From Mycobacterium paraseoulense (GTDB taxonomy: Bacteria; Actinomycetota; Actinomycetes; Mycobacteriales; Mycobacteriaceae): 64,000 bases of DNA. Of the stretch, positions 1-8,321 are shown piece by piece. The stretch spans positions 372,001-436,000 of the forward strand of contig NZ_AP022619.1 in the NCBI RefSeq assembly GCF_010731655.1. Direction: 5' to 3'. The notes below the pieces were generated by a model. That model saw nothing but the letters and a program-made list of their open reading frames with translations, was not told where the DNA came from and ran no database searches. The stretch's first letter is position 1. Each line of letters starts with the position of its first letter. A program made the translations under genes and the position numbers.

Positions 1-857
1 AGACCGTCCTGATCACCGGCGGCTCGTCGGGCATCGGCGAGGCCGCCGCGAAGAAGATCGCCGAGGCGGGCGGCACGGTCGTGCTCGTCGCGCGGACCCG
101 GGAAAACCTGGAGAAGGTGGCCGACGAGATCCGCGGTGACGGCGGCACCGCCCATGTCTATCCGTGCGATCTGTCGGACATGGACGCGATCGCCGCGATG
201 GCCGATCAGGTGCTGAGCGACCTCGGGGGAGTCGACATCCTGATCAACAACGCGGGGCGGTCGATCCGGCGATCGCTGGAGCTGTCCTACGACCGGATTC
301 ACGACTATCAGCGCACCATGCAGCTGAACTACCTGGGCGCGGTCCAGCTCATCCTCAAATTCATCCCCGGCATGCGGGAACGCGGCTTCGGCCACATCGT
401 CAACGTGTCCTCGGTCGGCGTGCAGACCCGCGCGCCGCGCTTCGGTGCCTACATCGCGAGCAAGGCCGCGCTGGACAGCCTGTGCGATTCGCTGCAGGCC
501 GAGACCGTCAACGACGGGGTGAAGTTCACCACCGTGCACATGGCCCTGGTGCGCACCCCGATGATCAGCCCGACCACGCTCTACAACAAGTTCCCGGCGC
601 TGACGCCGGATCAGGCGGCGGGGGTGATCACCGACGCCATCGTGCACCGGCCGCGGCGGGCCAGCTCGCCGTTCGGGCAATTCGCCGCCGTCGCCGACGC
701 CGTGAACCCGGCGGTGATGGACCGGGTGCGCAACCGGGCGTTCGTCATGTTCGGCGACTCGGACGCCGCCAGAGGCGACGAATCACCAAGCGATTCACCG
801 CAATTCGATAAGCGCAGCGAGACGTTTGTGCGGGCCACCCGCGGGATACATTGGTGA
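1..857 (+). CDS. short-chain dehydrogenase, fatty acyl-CoA reductase-like (5' end off window)
   Basis: NAD(P)-dependent oxidoreductase of the SDR family. The frame is open from the left edge, so the true start lies outside. The Rossmann motif TGGSSGIG begins at base 15, followed by NNAG and the catalytic YIASK, with the serine of NVSSVG upstream of it. Known family: the protein resembles the Rv1543-type SDR of mycobacteria, annotated as a possible fatty acyl-CoA reductase, and its position before a second SDR and dnaE1 matches that locus. The extreme C-terminus is polar and poorly conserved-looking. The substrate is inferred, not shown. The next SDR starts 4 bases after this stop, so the two are probably cotranscribed. 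Confidence 0.85.
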   Translation, partial: TVLITGGSSGIGEAAAKKIAEAGGTVVLVARTRENLEKVADEIRGDGGTAHVYPCDLSDMDAIAAMADQVLSDLGGVDILINNAGRSIRRSLELSYDRIHDYQRTMQLNYLGAVQLILKFIPGMRERGFGHIVNVSSVGVQTRAPRFGAYIASKAALDSLCDSLQAETVNDGVKFTTVHMALVRTPMISPTTLYNKFPALTPDQAAGVITDAIVHRPRRASSPFGQFAAVADAVNPAVMDRVRNRAFVMFGDSDAARGDESPSDSPQFDKRSETFVRATRGIHW

Positions 858-861
858 CATC

Positions 862-1665
862 ATGAGCCTTCCGAAACCCGACCTTGACACCACCGTCGTC
901 ATCACCGGCGCCTCGTCCGGCATCGGCTCCGAACTGGCGCGCGGGCTGGCCCGCCGCGGCTTCCCGCTGCTGCTGGTCGCGCGGCGCCGGGAACGCCTCG
1001 ACGATCTCGCCAACGAGGTGGGCCAGGAATACTCGGTGGCGGTCGAGGTGCTGCCGCTGGACCTCGGCGATCCCAAGGGCCGCGCGAAGTTGGCGGACCG
1101 GTTGCGCGCCGAGCCGATCGCCGGCCTGTGCAACAGCGCGGGTTTCGGCACCAGCGGCGTCTTCCACGAGCTGCCGGTAGAGCGCGAGAGCGAGGAAGTC
1201 ACCCTCAACGCGCTGGCGTTGATGGAACTCACCCACGCGGCCCTGCCCGGCATGGTCGAGCGCGGCGCCGGTGCGGTGATGAACATCGCGTCGATCGCCG
1301 GGTTTCAGCCGGTGCCCTACATGGCGGTCTATTCGGCGACCAAGGCGTTCGTGCAGACGTTCTCCGAGGCCGTGCACGAGGAGCTGCACGGCACCGGGGT
1401 ATCGGTGACGTGTCTGTGCCCCGGCCCGGTGCCGACCGAGTGGGCCGAGATCGCCAACGCCGAGCGGTACAGCATTCCCCTCGCGCAGGTCTCGCCGCGC
1501 GACGTCGCCGAGGCGGCGATCGGCGGGATGCTGGCCGGCAGCCGCTCCGTGGTGCCCGGCGTCGTGCCCAAGGTCGTCAGCACCGCCGGCAGATTCGCAC
1601 CGCGCAGCCTGCTGCTGCCCGGGATCCGGATCGGTAACCGCTTCCGCGGGGGACCCAACCGCTGA
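862..1665 (+). CDS. short-chain dehydrogenase/reductase (Rv1544-like ketoacyl reductase)
   Basis: Classical SDR of 267 residues. It has TGASSGIG near residue 15, the structural N-S-A-G variant CNSAG near residue 92, the serine in NIASIAG and the active-site YSATK. Family knowledge: such proteins reduce 3-keto or acyl substrates with NADPH; the Rv1544 family is annotated as a ketoacyl reductase. The ATG at 862 is preferred because it precedes the Rossmann motif at the usual distance and follows the upstream SDR stop by 4 bases; an in-frame start at 826 would overlap that gene. The specific substrate is unknown. Confidence 0.85.
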   Translation: MSLPKPDLDTTVVITGASSGIGSELARGLARRGFPLLLVARRRERLDDLANEVGQEYSVAVEVLPLDLGDPKGRAKLADRLRAEPIAGLCNSAGFGTSGVFHELPVERESEEVTLNALALMELTHAALPGMVERGAGAVMNIASIAGFQPVPYMAVYSATKAFVQTFSEAVHEELHGTGVSVTCLCPGPVPTEWAEIANAERYSIPLAQVSPRDVAEAAIGGMLAGSRSVVPGVVPKVVSTAGRFAPRSLLLPGIRIGNRFRGGPNR

Positions 1666-1725
1666 CCGACGCCGGTTTTCGGCCACTCGCGTCACTCGCG
1701 CCCCTGCGCCGGACGACCGACGATC

Positions 1726-1794
1726 TGCCCGCCTCATAGCGACAAATCGTCCACCGGGTGGACGGTGTCGTGGATTGTCGCTATGAGGCGGGCA
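1726..1794. repeat. perfect 20-bp inverted repeat with a nested hairpin
   Basis: Arm TGCCCGCCTCATAGCGACAA at 1726-1745 is matched exactly in reverse complement at 1775-1794. The 29-base centre contains a second perfect hairpin, TCCACC-G-GGTGGA, at 1750-1762. It fills most of the 200-base gap between the SDR and SRPBCC genes. There is no T-tract after either arm, so it is not a standard intrinsic terminator. It could be a dispersed extragenic palindrome, a MITE-like remnant or a protein-binding site. Confidence 0.85.
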
Positions 1795-1865
1795 CCACGC
1801 CGCATCCCCCCGGAGTGGGGACGGGAGTGGCGGATGTGACGAATCGGCCGCGCTAGGCTCCGTTC

Positions 1866-2297
1866 ATGGCCGCCGTTGACCTGACCGCCGATATGCCGAT
1901 GAGCCCGGAAGAGATGTGGGATCACGTCTCCGACCTGTCGGACCTGGGCGATTGGCTGGTGATGCACGAGGGATGGCGCAGCGATCTGCCCGAGGAGCTC
2001 GGCGAGGGTGTCCAGGTGGTGGGCGTGGCCCGGGCGAAGGGTTTCCGCAACCGGGTGACGTGGACGGTGACGACGTGGGATCCGCCGCACGAGGTGGCGC
2101 TCTCGGGATCCGGCAAGGGCGGCGCCAAGTACGCCGTCACGCTCACCGTGCGGGCCGCCCGAGAGGGATCGACGCTGGGCCTGCGCCTTGAGCTGGGGGG
2201 GCGGGCGTTGTTCGGGCCGGTCGGGTCGGCGGCCGCGCGGGCCGTCAAAGGGGACGTGCAGAAGTCGTTGAAGAACTTCGTCGAGTTGTACGGATAG
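1866..2297 (+). CDS. SRPBCC (START-like) family protein, Rv1546-like
   Basis: 143-residue small soluble protein that reads as a polyketide cyclase/dehydrase-type SRPBCC fold. It opens with strand and helix ([20 protein letters not shown]), continues through antiparallel strands around residues 45-105, and closes with a long amphipathic helix ([21 protein letters not shown]) that caps the hydrophobic pocket in this fold. Family knowledge: members bind lipids or other hydrophobic ligands, and mycobacterial paralogues include Rv0910. No catalytic residues are evident. It sits just upstream of dnaE1, as Rv1546 does in M. tuberculosis. The ligand is unknown. Confidence 0.85.
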   Translation: MAAVDLTADMPMSPEEMWDHVSDLSDLGDWLVMHEGWRSDLPEELGEGVQVVGVARAKGFRNRVTWTVTTWDPPHEVALSGSGKGGAKYAVTLTVRAAREGSTLGLRLELGGRALFGPVGSAAARAVKGDVQKSLKNFVELYG

Positions 2298-2359
2298 CCG
2301 GGTCCAAGAAACGCCAGACACACGCGGCGACACGCCCAACTCGTGTCGGTTCGCAGTCA

Positions 2360-2365
2360 TAGACT
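2360..2365 (+). promoter_or_regulatory. candidate -10 element of dnaE1
   Basis: TAGACT fits the mycobacterial TANNNT -10 pattern and ends 9 bases before the dnaE1 ATG at 2375. A transcript starting 6-8 bases downstream would have little or no leader. No clear -35 is visible. Confidence 0.4.
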
Positions 2366-2374
2366 GGCTCCCCT

Positions 2375-5300
2375 ATGAACCAGTCCTCCTTCGTGCACCT
2401 GCATAACCACACCGAGTACTCGATGCTGGATGGGGCCGCGAAGATCACCCCGATGCTGGCCGAGGTCGCGCGGCTGGGAATGCCCGCGGTCGGCATGACC
2501 GACCACGGAAACATGTTCGGCGCCAGCGAGTTCTACAACGCGTCGACCAAGGCGGGGATCAAGCCGATCATCGGGGTCGAGGCGTACATCGCGCCGGGCT
2601 CGCGCTTCGACACCCGGCGCATCCAGTGGGGTGACCCCGGCCAGAAGTCCGACGACGTGTCCGGCAGCGGGTCCTACACCCACCTGACGATGGTGGCCGA
2701 GAACGCCGCCGGCCTGCGCAACCTGTTCAAGCTGTCCTCGTTGGCCTCGTTCGAGGGCCAGCTGGGCAAGTGGTCGCGGATGGACGCCGAGCTCATCGCC
2801 GAGCACGCCGAGGGCATCATCGCCACCACGGGGTGCCCGTCGGGGGAGGTGCAGACCCGCCTGCGGCTGGGGCACGACCGCGAGGCGCTGGAGTCGGCCG
2901 CGAAGTGGCGCGAAATCTTCGGCGCCGACAACTACTTTCTCGAGCTGATGGACCACGGGCTGTCCATCGAGCAGCGCGTCCGCGAGGGATTGCTCGAGAT
3001 CGGCCGAAAACTCGGCATCCCGCCGCTGGCCACCAACGACTGCCACTACGTCACCCGCGACGCCGCCCACAACCACGAGGCGCTGTTGTGCGTGCAGACC
3101 GGCAAGACGCTGTCGGATCCCAACCGCTTCAAGTTCGACGGCGACGGCTACTACCTGAAGTCGGCCGCCGAGATGCGCCAGATCTGGGACGGCGAGGTGC
3201 CCGGCGCGTGCGACTCGACGCTGCTGATCGCCGAGCGGGTGCAGCCCTACGACGACGTGTGGGCGCCGCGCGACCGGATGCCGGTCTTCCCGGTGCCCGA
3301 GGGACACGACCAGGCCTCCTGGCTGCAGCACGAGGTGATGGCGGGACTGCGGCGGCGTTTCGGATCCGGCGTCGGCCAGGACTACATCGACCGGGCCGAG
3401 TACGAGATCAAGGTCATCTGCGACAAGGGCTTCCCGTCGTACTTCCTCATCGTCGCCGACCTGATCAACTACGCGCGCTCGGTCGACATCCGGGTGGGGC
3501 CGGGTCGTGGCTCGGCGGCCGGGTCGCTGGTGGCCTACGCGCTGGGCATCACCAACATCGACCCGATCCCACACGGTCTGCTGTTCGAGCGGTTCCTCAA
3601 CCCCGAGCGGCCGTCGGCGCCGGACATCGACATCGACTTCGACGATCGTCGTCGCGGCGAGATGGTGCGTTACGCCGCCGACAAGTGGGGCCAGGACCGC
3701 GTCGCCCAGGTCATCACCTTCGGTACCATCAAAACGAAAGCGGCGCTGAAGGATTCGGCGCGAATCCACTACGGCCAGCCGGGCTTCGCGATCGCCGACC
3801 GGATCACCAAGGCGCTGCCGCCGCCGATCATGGCCAAGGACATCCCGCTTTCGGGCATCACCGATCCGGCGCACGAGCGGTACAAGGAGGCCGCCGAGGT
3901 GCGCGGCCTGATCGAGACCGACCCCGACGTCCGCACCATCTACCAGACCGCCCGCGGCCTGGAGGGTCTGATCCGCAACGCGGGCGTGCACGCGTGCGCG
4001 GTGATCATGAGCAGCGAGCCGCTCACCGAGGCCATCCCGCTGTGGAAGCGGCCGCAGGACGGCGCGATCATCACCGGCTGGGACTACCCGTCGTGTGAGG
4101 CCATCGGCCTGCTGAAGATGGACTTCCTGGGCCTGCGCAACCTGACGATCATCGGCGACGCGCTGGAGAACATCAAGGCGAACAGGGGCATCGACCTCGA
4201 CCTGGAATCGGTCCCGCTCGACGACAAGCCCACCTACGAGCTGTTGGGCCGCGGCGACACGCTGGGGGTGTTCCAGCTCGACGGCGGGCCGATGCGTGAC
4301 CTGCTGCGCCGCATGCAGCCCACGGAGTTCAACGACATCGTCGCCGTGCTGGCGCTGTACCGTCCGGGTCCGATGGGCATGAACGCCCACAACGACTACG
4401 CCGACCGCAAGAACGGGCGCCAGGCGATCAAGCCGATCCACCCCGAACTCGAGGAGCCGCTGCGCGAGATCCTCTCGGAGACTTACGGTCTGATCGTCTA
4501 CCAGGAGCAGATCATGACCATCGCCCAGAAGGTCGCCTCCTACACGATGGGTAAGGCCGACGCGCTGCGCAAGGCGATGGGCAAGAAGAAGCTCGAGGTG
4601 CTCGAGGCCGAGTACAAGGGCTTCTACGAGGGCATGACGGCCAACGGCTTCTCCGAGCGCGCGGTGAAAGCGTTGTGGGACACCATCCTTCCGTTCGCCG
4701 GGTATGCGTTCAACAAGTCGCACGCCGCCGGCTACGGCCTGGTCTCCTACTGGACCGCCTACCTGAAGGCCAACTACCCGGCCGAATACATGGCGGGCCT
4801 GTTGACCTCGGTGGGCGATGACAAGGACAAGGCCGCGGTCTACCTGGCCGACTGCCGCAAGCTGGGCATCACCGTGCTGCCGCCCGACGTCAACGAGTCC
4901 CTGGTGAACTTCGCCTCGGTCGGCCAGGACATCCGGTTCGGGCTGGGCGCGGTGCGCAACGTCGGCGCCAACGTGGTCGGTTCGTTGATCAAGACCCGCA
5001 ACGAGAAGGGGAAGTTCACCGACTTCTCGGACTACCTCAACAAGATCGACGTCTCGGCCTGCAACAAGAAGGTCACCGAGTCGCTGATCAAGGCGGGCGC
5101 GTTCGACTCGCTCAGCCATGCCCGCAAGGGCCTCTTCCTGGTGCACACCGACGCCGTCGATTCGGTGCTGGGCACCAAAAAGGCCGAAGCCATGGGGCAA
5201 TTCGACCTGTTCGGCGGAGATGACGGGTGCACCGAGTCGGTGTTCACCATCAAGGTGCCCGAAGACGAGTGGGAGGACAAACACAAGCTGGCCCTGGAGC

Positions 5301-5908
5301 GGGAGATGCTCGGCCTCTACGTGTCGGGACATCCGCTCAACGGCGTGGCGCACCTGCTGGCCGCCCAGGTGGACACCCAGATTCCCGCCATCCTGGACGG
5401 CGATGTCCCCAACGAAGCCCAGGTGCGGGTGGGCGGCATCCTGGCGTCGGTCAACCGACGCGTCAACAAGAACGGAATGCCCTGGGCCTCAGCCCAACTG
5501 GAAGACCTCACCGGCGGCATCGAGGTGATGTTCTTCCCGCACGCCTATTCCGCCTACGGCGCCGACATCGCCGACGACGCGGTGGTGCTGATCAACGCCA
5601 AGGTCGCCATCCGCGACGACCGGATCAGCCTGATCGCCAACGAGCTTGTGGTGCCGGACTTCTCTAACGCCCAGCCGAACCGGCCGATCGCGGTCAGCCT
5701 GCCCACCCGGCAGTGCACCATCGACAAGGTCAGCGCGCTCAAGCAGGTGCTGGCGCGCCACCCCGGCACCTCCCAGGTGCATCTGCGGCTTGTCAGCGGG
5801 GACCGGATCACCACCCTGGAGCTGGACGCCTCGCTGCGGGTGACGCCCTCGCCCGCGCTGATGGGCGACCTCAAGGAGCTGCTCGGCCCGGGGTGCCTGG
5901 GCAGCTAG
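2375..5908 (+). CDS. dnaE1: DNA polymerase III alpha subunit, replicative polymerase DnaE1
   Basis: Catalytic subunit of the replicative DNA polymerase, 1177 residues, the usual length for mycobacterial DnaE1. The N-terminal PHP domain (about 5-290) keeps the metal-binding HLHNH motif at residues 8-12; in M. tuberculosis this domain is the replicative proofreading 3'-5' exonuclease. The polymerase core carries the catalytic aspartates in PDIDIDFDD near residue 416. An internal beta-clamp-binding motif, QFDLF, lies at 942-946, and an OB-fold follows at about 1015-1090. The ATG at 2375 matches the expected N-terminus. The gene is complete, with no inteins or breaks. It is convergent with the hydrolase at 5931, separated by only 22 bases. 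Confidence 0.98.
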   Translation: MNQSSFVHLHNHTEYSMLDGAAKITPMLAEVARLGMPAVGMTDHGNMFGASEFYNASTKAGIKPIIGVEAYIAPGSRFDTRRIQWGDPGQKSDDVSGSGSYTHLTMVAENAAGLRNLFKLSSLASFEGQLGKWSRMDAELIAEHAEGIIATTGCPSGEVQTRLRLGHDREALESAAKWREIFGADNYFLELMDHGLSIEQRVREGLLEIGRKLGIPPLATNDCHYVTRDAAHNHEALLCVQTGKTLSDPNRFKFDGDGYYLKSAAEMRQIWDGEVPGACDSTLLIAERVQPYDDVWAPRDRMPVFPVPEGHDQASWLQHEVMAGLRRRFGSGVGQDYIDRAEYEIKVICDKGFPSYFLIVADLINYARSVDIRVGPGRGSAAGSLVAYALGITNIDPIPHGLLFERFLNPERPSAPDIDIDFDDRRRGEMVRYAADKWGQDRVAQVITFGTIKTKAALKDSARIHYGQPGFAIADRITKALPPPIMAKDIPLSGITDPAHERYKEAAEVRGLIETDPDVRTIYQTARGLEGLIRNAGVHACAVIMSSEPLTEAIPLWKRPQDGAIITGWDYPSCEAIGLLKMDFLGLRNLTIIGDALENIKANRGIDLDLESVPLDDKPTYELLGRGDTLGVFQLDGGPMRDLLRRMQPTEFNDIVAVLALYRPGPMGMNAHNDYADRKNGRQAIKPIHPELEEPLREILSETYGLIVYQEQIMTIAQKVASYTMGKADALRKAMGKKKLEVLEAEYKGFYEGMTANGFSERAVKALWDTILPFAGYAFNKSHAAGYGLVSYWTAYLKANYPAEYMAGLLTSVGDDKDKAAVYLADCRKLGITVLPPDVNESLVNFASVGQDIRFGLGAVRNVGANVVGSLIKTRNEKGKFTDFSDYLNKIDVSACNKKVTESLIKAGAFDSLSHARKGLFLVHTDAVDSVLGTKKAEAMGQFDLFGGDDGCTESVFTIKVPEDEWEDKHKLALEREMLGLYVSGHPLNGVAHLLAAQVDTQIPAILDGDVPNEAQVRVGGILASVNRRVNKNGMPWASAQLEDLTGGIEVMFFPHAYSAYGADIADDAVVLINAKVAIRDDRISLIANELVVPDFSNAQPNRPIAVSLPTRQCTIDKVSALKQVLARHPGTSQVHLRLVSGDRITTLELDASLRVTPSPALMGDLKELLGPGCLGS

Positions 5909-5930
5909 CTCGTCCGGATCTCGACGCGCG

Positions 5931-6860
5931 CTAGGCCGACAAACCCAGCGCCGCGTGATGGTCGTGGGTGGGGACGATCGTCGCCGCATGCCGCGCCAGG
6001 TGCAGCCGCTGCAGCGTCCGGAATGCTTCGTTGCGATCCTCATCCACCAAAACGCCTGGATAGCTTGATTTTTGGCGGATGTTCTCGATCTGCAACGTGT
6101 GCCAGGCGGCGTCTCCGGCGATCAGGACCCACCCGTGCCCGGTGTGGGCGAGCACCCCGACGCTGCCCGGGGTGTGTCCGGCGAGGTCGACGAGGAGCAC
6201 GGTGCCGTCCCCGAACAGGTCGTGGCTTCGGGTGAAGGTGAGCACGGGCGGCCCGTCCAGCTCGTAGTCGACGACCGCCCTGCCGCGCAGCGAGTCGCGG
6301 ACACCGCCGACCGGCGCCACCAAACCCGAACCGATCCAGTCCCGTTCGGTGCGGTGCAGGTGAACGGGGAGATCCGGCAAGTCCAGCAGGCCAGACACGT
6401 GGTCCCAGTGCGCGTGGGTCGGCAGGGCGAAATCCAACGGCGGCACATCGGGCACCCGGCCCAGGGCGGCGATCGTGGGAACGGTGTCGGCGGGCGGACG
6501 GACGGCGACCCGCAGCACCGCGGGCAGTTGGGCGATCGCCCGGTGCTCGACGTCGCGGCACACGGCCGGATCGACGATGAACGTGGCTTCCGGGTGGCTG
6601 ACCACGAAAGAAGTCATGGCGTTCTCGACGCGGGCGGGCGAGAACGTGCCCTCGACGATCGCCGCGGTGGGCACCGAGCGCGCGACCTGGGGCAGCGCGG
6701 TCACCGTGACGGCGCGACCGGGTTCGGGCAGTCCCGCGTCGGCGACGCTGCGGAGGAACCGCTGATCGGCCCGCTTCGGGCGTATCGCACCCCAGACCAA
6801 TCCGGTTGCGGCGGCGCAGCATTGGCGCAGTGTGGGGGAGCGGACGGGGTCGTGCGTCAT
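5931..6860 (-). CDS. MBL-fold metallohydrolase
   Basis: 309-residue metallo-beta-lactamase-fold hydrolase. The zinc-binding HxHxDH motif is intact as H149-A-H151-W-D153-H154, followed by a downstream GHTPGS histidine, an AGDAAW aspartate and a late PTHDHH histidine, so both metal sites look complete. Family knowledge: such proteins hydrolyse lactones, thioesters or phosphoesters; the substrate here is unknown. The ATG at 6860 overlaps the stop of the upstream F420/PPOX gene by four bases (ATGA), implying translational coupling. The gene belongs to an accessory cluster occupying the site of PPE21 in M. tuberculosis. No signal peptide is seen. Confidence 0.85.
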   Translation of the reverse strand: MTHDPVRSPTLRQCCAAATGLVWGAIRPKRADQRFLRSVADAGLPEPGRAVTVTALPQVARSVPTAAIVEGTFSPARVENAMTSFVVSHPEATFIVDPAVCRDVEHRAIAQLPAVLRVAVRPPADTVPTIAALGRVPDVPPLDFALPTHAHWDHVSGLLDLPDLPVHLHRTERDWIGSGLVAPVGGVRDSLRGRAVVDYELDGPPVLTFTRSHDLFGDGTVLLVDLAGHTPGSVGVLAHTGHGWVLIAGDAAWHTLQIENIRQKSSYPGVLVDEDRNEAFRTLQRLHLARHAATIVPTHDHHAALGLSA

Positions 6861-7312
6861 GGCACGTCGACCCGGACGATGACGCTGTCGGCCCACACGC
6901 CGCGGTCACGAGCGCGGCTGAGCCTCTCGCGCAGGCACAGGTCTTGGTGGACGTTGGTGACGCCCGGGACCTTGATCAGCGGCACGATGTTCCACTGCCA
7001 GCCGTACCGGCGGCGCAGGATGCGGTTGGCCCGCTCGGCCTCGGCGCCGGACAGGATGCTGGCCCGGCCGGGAACCCAGGACGGCGCCTCCCGGCCCGGC
7101 CGGACCCGGCCGCGATAGTCGCACGCGGTGAGCGCGACGTCGGGCCGCACGGTCAGGCGCCTGGTCTTCGGCCCCACCTTGGTGCGGAACACCAGCGCGT
7201 CGCCGTCCAGCCCGAACCAGATCGGGGTGTCCACGGCGGTGCCGTCGCGGCGGAACGATCGCAGCAGCGCGTAGCGCGCCGCGGCCAGCCTGTCGAGGGA
7301 ATGTGTGTGCAT
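6857..7312 (-). CDS. PPOX-class (probable F420-dependent) oxidoreductase
   Basis: 151-residue split beta-barrel protein of the pyridoxamine-phosphate-oxidase-like superfamily. Features include an N-terminal ALLRSFRRDGTAVDTPIWF segment and a KVGPKTRRLTVRPDVALTA stretch, typical of mycobacterial PPOX proteins that use F420 or flavin. Reaction and substrate are not known. The ATG at 7312 is chosen; an in-frame TTG at 7324 would lie just beside the operator dyad. It is the promoter-proximal gene of a two-gene operon with the MBL hydrolase and is divergent from the MerR regulator, so control by MerR is likely by inference. Confidence 0.8.
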   Translation of the reverse strand: MHTHSLDRLAAARYALLRSFRRDGTAVDTPIWFGLDGDALVFRTKVGPKTRRLTVRPDVALTACDYRGRVRPGREAPSWVPGRASILSGAEAERANRILRRRYGWQWNIVPLIKVPGVTNVHQDLCLRERLSRARDRGVWADSVIVRVDVP

Positions 7313-7325
7313 GGCCCCAGTCAAC

Positions 7326-7347
7326 GACTTAGAGTTGGCTCTAAGTC
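7326..7347. promoter_or_regulatory. MerR/SoxR-type operator dyad
   Basis: Perfect dyad GACTTAGAG-ttgg-CTCTAAGTC with 9-bp arms and a 4-base centre. It lies in the 54-base gap between the PPOX gene and merR. The layout resembles the approximately 20-bp dyads that MerR-family proteins bind between -35 and -10. On the minus strand a TTGACT -35-like hexamer (7344-7349) overlaps the dyad. It probably controls both divergent transcripts. Confidence 0.7.
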
Positions 7348-7366
7348 AAGCGCTGGAGGAGGCCCG

Positions 7367-7756
7367 ATGGGTGCACGGCTGACGATCGGCGAGGTGGCGC
7401 GCCAGGCCGGGGTCGCGGCGACCACGCTGCGGTATTACGAGCAGATCGGGTTGGTGCCGCCGCCGGGGCGGCTGGGCGGGCAGCGCCGCTACGACGATTC
7501 GGTGCTGGCCCGGCTCGAAGTGATCCGGCTCTGCAAATCGGCCGGCTTCGCGCTGGAGGAGATCCAGCTGCTGTTCGCCGATGACGCGCCGGGGCGCCCG
7601 GCCAGCCGCGCGCTGGCCGAGGCCAAGCTCGCCGAAATCGACGCGCAAATGGAGTCGCTGGCCCGGGCGCGCGCCGTCATCGAATGGGGCATGCGTTGCA
7701 CGTGCCCGTCAATTGACTCGTGTACGTGCGGGATTCATACTGCGTTGCCCGCCTGA
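7367..7756 (+). CDS. MerR-family transcriptional regulator with Cys-rich C-terminus
   Basis: 129-residue activator/repressor. The N-terminal winged HTH (LTIGEVARQAGVAATTLRYYEQIGLV) is classic MerR. It is followed by the R-Y motif (GQRRYDD), a dimerisation helix (about 80-115), and a tail reading MRCTCPSIDSCTCGIH. The CxCx5CxC pattern keeps three of the four cysteine positions of the SoxR [2Fe-2S] motif (CX2CXCX5C) and adds another. This suggests an Fe-S cluster or thiolate metal sensor, which is inference. The ATG at 7367 has a GGAGGA ribosome site 7 bases upstream. The VOC gene follows 13 bases after the stop and is likely cotranscribed. Confidence 0.88.
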   Translation: MGARLTIGEVARQAGVAATTLRYYEQIGLVPPPGRLGGQRRYDDSVLARLEVIRLCKSAGFALEEIQLLFADDAPGRPASRALAEAKLAEIDAQMESLARARAVIEWGMRCTCPSIDSCTCGIHTALPA

Positions 7757-7769
7757 GCAAAGGAGCGCC

Positions 7770-8249
7770 ATGACCCAGCCGCACCCCATCGCCGTGCAGA
7801 ACTTCTCCCACGTTTGCGTCGGCGTCTCCGACATCGAGGCGTCCCTGGCCTTCTACACCGCGGTGCTGGGCATGGACGTGGTCTTCGACGTCGAACTCGA
7901 CGGCGCCGGGCTGGACTCGGTGACCGGCGGGGCGGCGCAGCGCGGCCGGATGGTCGGCGGGCTGATCGGCGCCGTCATGGTCGAGCTGCTGTCGCTGGGC
8001 GCGGTGCCCGAGTGCCCGAGCGGCCCGCACCTGGGCTACACCAACGTCTCGTTCCGGGTTGACGACCTCGACGCGACCTACGACGCGGTCCGGCGCGAAC
8101 ACCCCGACGTCCGGGCCCAACCGCCCGTCGATATCGGCGGTGTGCGGATGTTCTTCATCTACGACCCCGACGGCACGCCGATCGAGCTCCTGGAGCTGCC
8201 CTCGGGCATAACCAGCACGGTGCAGCTCTGGCGCCCTGATCCGGGCTGA
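7770..8249 (+). CDS. VOC (glyoxalase/dioxygenase) family protein
   Basis: 159-residue vicinal-oxygen-chelate protein made of two beta-alpha-beta-beta-beta modules. The first metal ligand appears as the histidine in NFSHVCVGV, and the last as the glutamate in DGTPIELLEL, where family members bind Fe, Mn or Zn. The second-module position that is often histidine reads GYTNVSF here, so metal binding may be incomplete. The start at 7770 is supported by AAAGGAG upstream. Substrate unknown; glyoxalase, epimerase or dioxygenase roles are all possible. It is cotranscribed with the MerR gene. Confidence 0.82.
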   Translation: MTQPHPIAVQNFSHVCVGVSDIEASLAFYTAVLGMDVVFDVELDGAGLDSVTGGAAQRGRMVGGLIGAVMVELLSLGAVPECPSGPHLGYTNVSFRVDDLDATYDAVRREHPDVRAQPPVDIGGVRMFFIYDPDGTPIELLELPSGITSTVQLWRPDPG

Positions 8250-8321
8250 TGTGTTCCGCGTCCGCAACCACGGACGTACGCTCACGAAGGGCACTGCCGA
8301 CCGGCGCCAAGGAGGACGCAG

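Noticed and set aside
2357..5353. A 998-codon open frame antisense to dnaE1
   Set aside because: Arises from the high G+C third-position bias of dnaE1; its translation is low-complexity (V, R, G, H, Q rich) with no recognisable domain.
6806..7366. Upstream extension of the MerR frame giving a 316-residue protein
   Set aside because: It would run antisense through the PPOX gene and the operator; the ATG at 7367 has a strong RBS and starts exactly at the MerR fold.
8258..8277. Small hairpin CGTCCG-caacca-CGGACG after the VOC gene as a terminator
   Set aside because: Six-bp stem and no T-tract; too weak to call as a feature.
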